Part shown: positions 62,877 to 64,000 of the stretch, piece after piece | Numbering within the stretch: position 1 is the stretch's first letter | Layout: every line of letters starts with the position of its first letter | From: Nitrosomonas sp. Is35 | GTDB taxonomy: Bacteria; Pseudomonadota; Gammaproteobacteria; Burkholderiales; Nitrosomonadaceae | Assembly: GCF_033063295.1 (NCBI RefSeq) | Contig: NZ_JAWJZH010000001.1 | Coordinates: forward strand, 3,162,001 to 3,226,000 | Direction of reading: 5' to 3' | DNA length: 64,000 bases | Made by a program: the position numbers and the translations under genes | The notes under the pieces: generated by a model | The model's database searches: none | Seen by the model: the letters and a program-made list of their open reading frames with translations, nothing else | What the model was told of the DNA's origin: nothing

Positions 62877-64000
62877 CTAAATACTCTTTTCAGATACTTC
62901 AGAAGAGCTCATATCTATGAGATTTTTTAAAAGAACTACATATTCTTCTTCACTTTCATTACTCAAGCTTTTGACCTCTTCCTTTAGTCTTTCTATGTCC
63001 GAATCACAAAGCTTTAAGCGCTCAGTTCTTAATGCAAAAGCAAACTCTAATGCTGCTTCGCCTTGCTGACGAGAATTCATTCTAAATACCCCAGAAAGAA
63101 TGTCCGTCATACGACGACTAACTTCTTCATGTGAAGAATAATCAAGTTCAGACGAATGTGCAGTACGCAATAAGGCAGCTTGAATTACACCGTCGTTGTA
63201 ACGAGTAAAATTTTCTGGGTCAAGCACGACTTGCTGAAAAGTATCAGATGCCAATCGATGATCATCGTCTTCGAATTTATTAAATTCTCTTGCATGTTGA
63301 AGAATCAAAGCTGCCGTTAGTAGTACTGCGACAGAATGATCAGACTTCTCATCGTAACCGTCTTTCCAAAATGCAAAGTCTTTCCGCAACTTTAAATTTT
63401 TATCGCCATGTAAAGTAGCAGGTAAGAAAGCATTTTGTTTCACACCTTGATTTTGACGCAATTCGTCTACTCGATTCGTAAGACAAGAAAAACTGGTTAA
63501 ATCTCTCGAGTCGAAAATTTTTAACTCAGCTTTGTATGTATCCTCAATAGTACGACCGATTGCAAGACTTTCCATAATAGAAATATTGATAACTGAATTA
63601 CTCGCTGAAAATTTAAGATTGTTCTTAAGCTGCACGCAATCATTAATTGATTCGGCTAATTGAAAACCGATCATGTAGTGACGAGCACCGATATGGATGT
63701 CACGCAAACTTCTACTTATTGAAAGTAATTTTGTTCCACGGCCAATCACTGCAGCAACTATAAGTAAGGCCTTCTCCTCATCGATATGACATGAATTGTT
63801 TTCTAAGTCATTGGCACTAATAACCTTTATAGCTTCTTTTCCTTCTCTAATCTTTCCAATGCGAAATGCGCATATATCAGCTAATTTTTTAGAATCCTTA
63901 TCATCTTGATACACAATAGCTTGAACCGAAAGTGGTACACATTGCATGATCTCTTTTTCAAGAAATTTTTCAAAAACATCACTCTGAAGCAGATTCTCAC
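62877..64000 (-). CDS. Unknown large protein, N-terminus beyond window
   Basis: The frame is open from the stop at 62877-62879 to the right edge, so at least 374 residues; a start at 63947 is only an internal methionine. The sequence is soluble, helical and charged. Noticeable segments are SVAVLLTAALILQHAREFNKF, DGVIQAALLRTAHSSELDYSSH, and RQQGEAALEFAFALRTERLKL, followed by an acidic coiled C-terminus. The gene is markedly AT-rich relative to the core, suggesting horizontal transfer and possibly the border of an island. I do not recognise the family with confidence. Confidence 0.6.
   Translation of the reverse strand, partial: ENLLQSDVFEKFLEKEIMQCVPLSVQAIVYQDDKDSKKLADICAFRIGKIREGKEAIKVISANDLENNSCHIDEEKALLIVAAVIGRGTKLLSISRSLRDIHIGARHYMIGFQLAESINDCVQLKNNLKFSASNSVINISIMESLAIGRTIEDTYKAELKIFDSRDLTSFSCLTNRVDELRQNQGVKQNAFLPATLHGDKNLKLRKDFAFWKDGYDEKSDHSVAVLLTAALILQHAREFNKFEDDDHRLASDTFQQVVLDPENFTRYNDGVIQAALLRTAHSSELDYSSHEEVSRRMTDILSGVFRMNSRQQGEAALEFAFALRTERLKLCDSDIERLKEEVKSLSNESEEEYVVLLKNLIDMSSSEVSEKSI

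Noticed and set aside
1..64000. CRISPR arrays, tRNA or rRNA genes
   Set aside because: No regularly spaced repeats, cloverleaf-like sequence or rRNA-like stretch was noticed anywhere by reading; a covariance-model search would be needed to exclude tRNAs fully.

Overview
The window reads as chromosomal DNA of a betaproteobacterium. The gene content and protein flavour are most like Nitrosomonas and relatives (Nitrosomonadales), but no ammonia-oxidation gene lies inside, so that placement is an inference. Core genes are about 50% GC. Several accessory patches are visibly more AT-rich. I saw no rRNA, tRNA or CRISPR array.

Layout. (1) 1-15,317, minus strand: a compact division and cell-wall (dcw) operon in the order mraZ-rsmH-ftsL-ftsI-murE-murF-mraY-murD-ftsW-murG-murC-murB-ddl-ftsQ, mostly joined by ATGA overlaps. 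It is driven from a promoter at 15,289-15,317 followed by three 10-bp-phased MraZ boxes; ftsQ runs off the left edge. (2) 15.5-18.3 kb: an AlkA-type glycosylase, then a HigBA-like toxin-antitoxin pair, an unknown gene and a HEPN/MNT pair. (3) 18.4-24.6 kb: cysteine desulfurase, a sugar-nucleotide-type transferase, HIT protein, membrane fatty-acid desaturase, phosphoglycerate-mutase-like enzyme, hypoxanthine-DNA glycosylase and a VanZ-domain membrane protein. (4) 24.6-37.6 kb: envelope and housekeeping genes (DUF4139, DUF3135, Aer-like chemoreceptor, DUF454, FKBP isomerase, giant AsmA/DUF748 protein, DUF2141, hydrolase, acyltransferase, PncC, YqhA). (5) 37.9-39.3 kb: a REP-associated tyrosine transposase between inverted REP-like hairpins, next to a HEPN gene. 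(6) 39.4-42.6 kb: mcl-mtkA-mtkB, encoding malyl-CoA lyase and malate thiokinase. (7) 42.8-48.2 kb: mnmG-rsmG-parA-parB-trm112-ADP-ribosylglycohydrolase operon, with a near-consensus parS site just upstream of mnmG. (8) 48.5-51.4 kb: an AT-rich accessory patch with a lipase, an unknown HEPN-like gene and a broken toxin-antitoxin module interrupted by an intact IS1016-like insertion sequence with a perfect 8-bp target duplication. (9) 51.6-57.6 kb: a complete tripartite RND efflux system. (10) 57.7-60.8 kb: a decaheme cytochrome plus MtrB/PioB porin operon, i.e. an electron conduit across the outer membrane. (11) 61.0-64.0 kb: a methyltransferase, MazG-like pyrophosphohydrolase, orphan YefM antitoxin and an AT-rich unknown gene cut by the right edge.

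How it fits together. The dcw operon makes and polymerises meso-DAP-type peptidoglycan and builds the divisome. The mnmG-par operon joins tRNA and rRNA modification to chromosome partitioning and suggests the replication origin region may be near. The mtk/mcl genes interconvert malate with acetyl-CoA plus glyoxylate. The decaheme/porin pair is the most striking metabolic feature, because it could carry electrons between the periplasm and the cell exterior; no outer-surface cytochrome partner is visible in the window.
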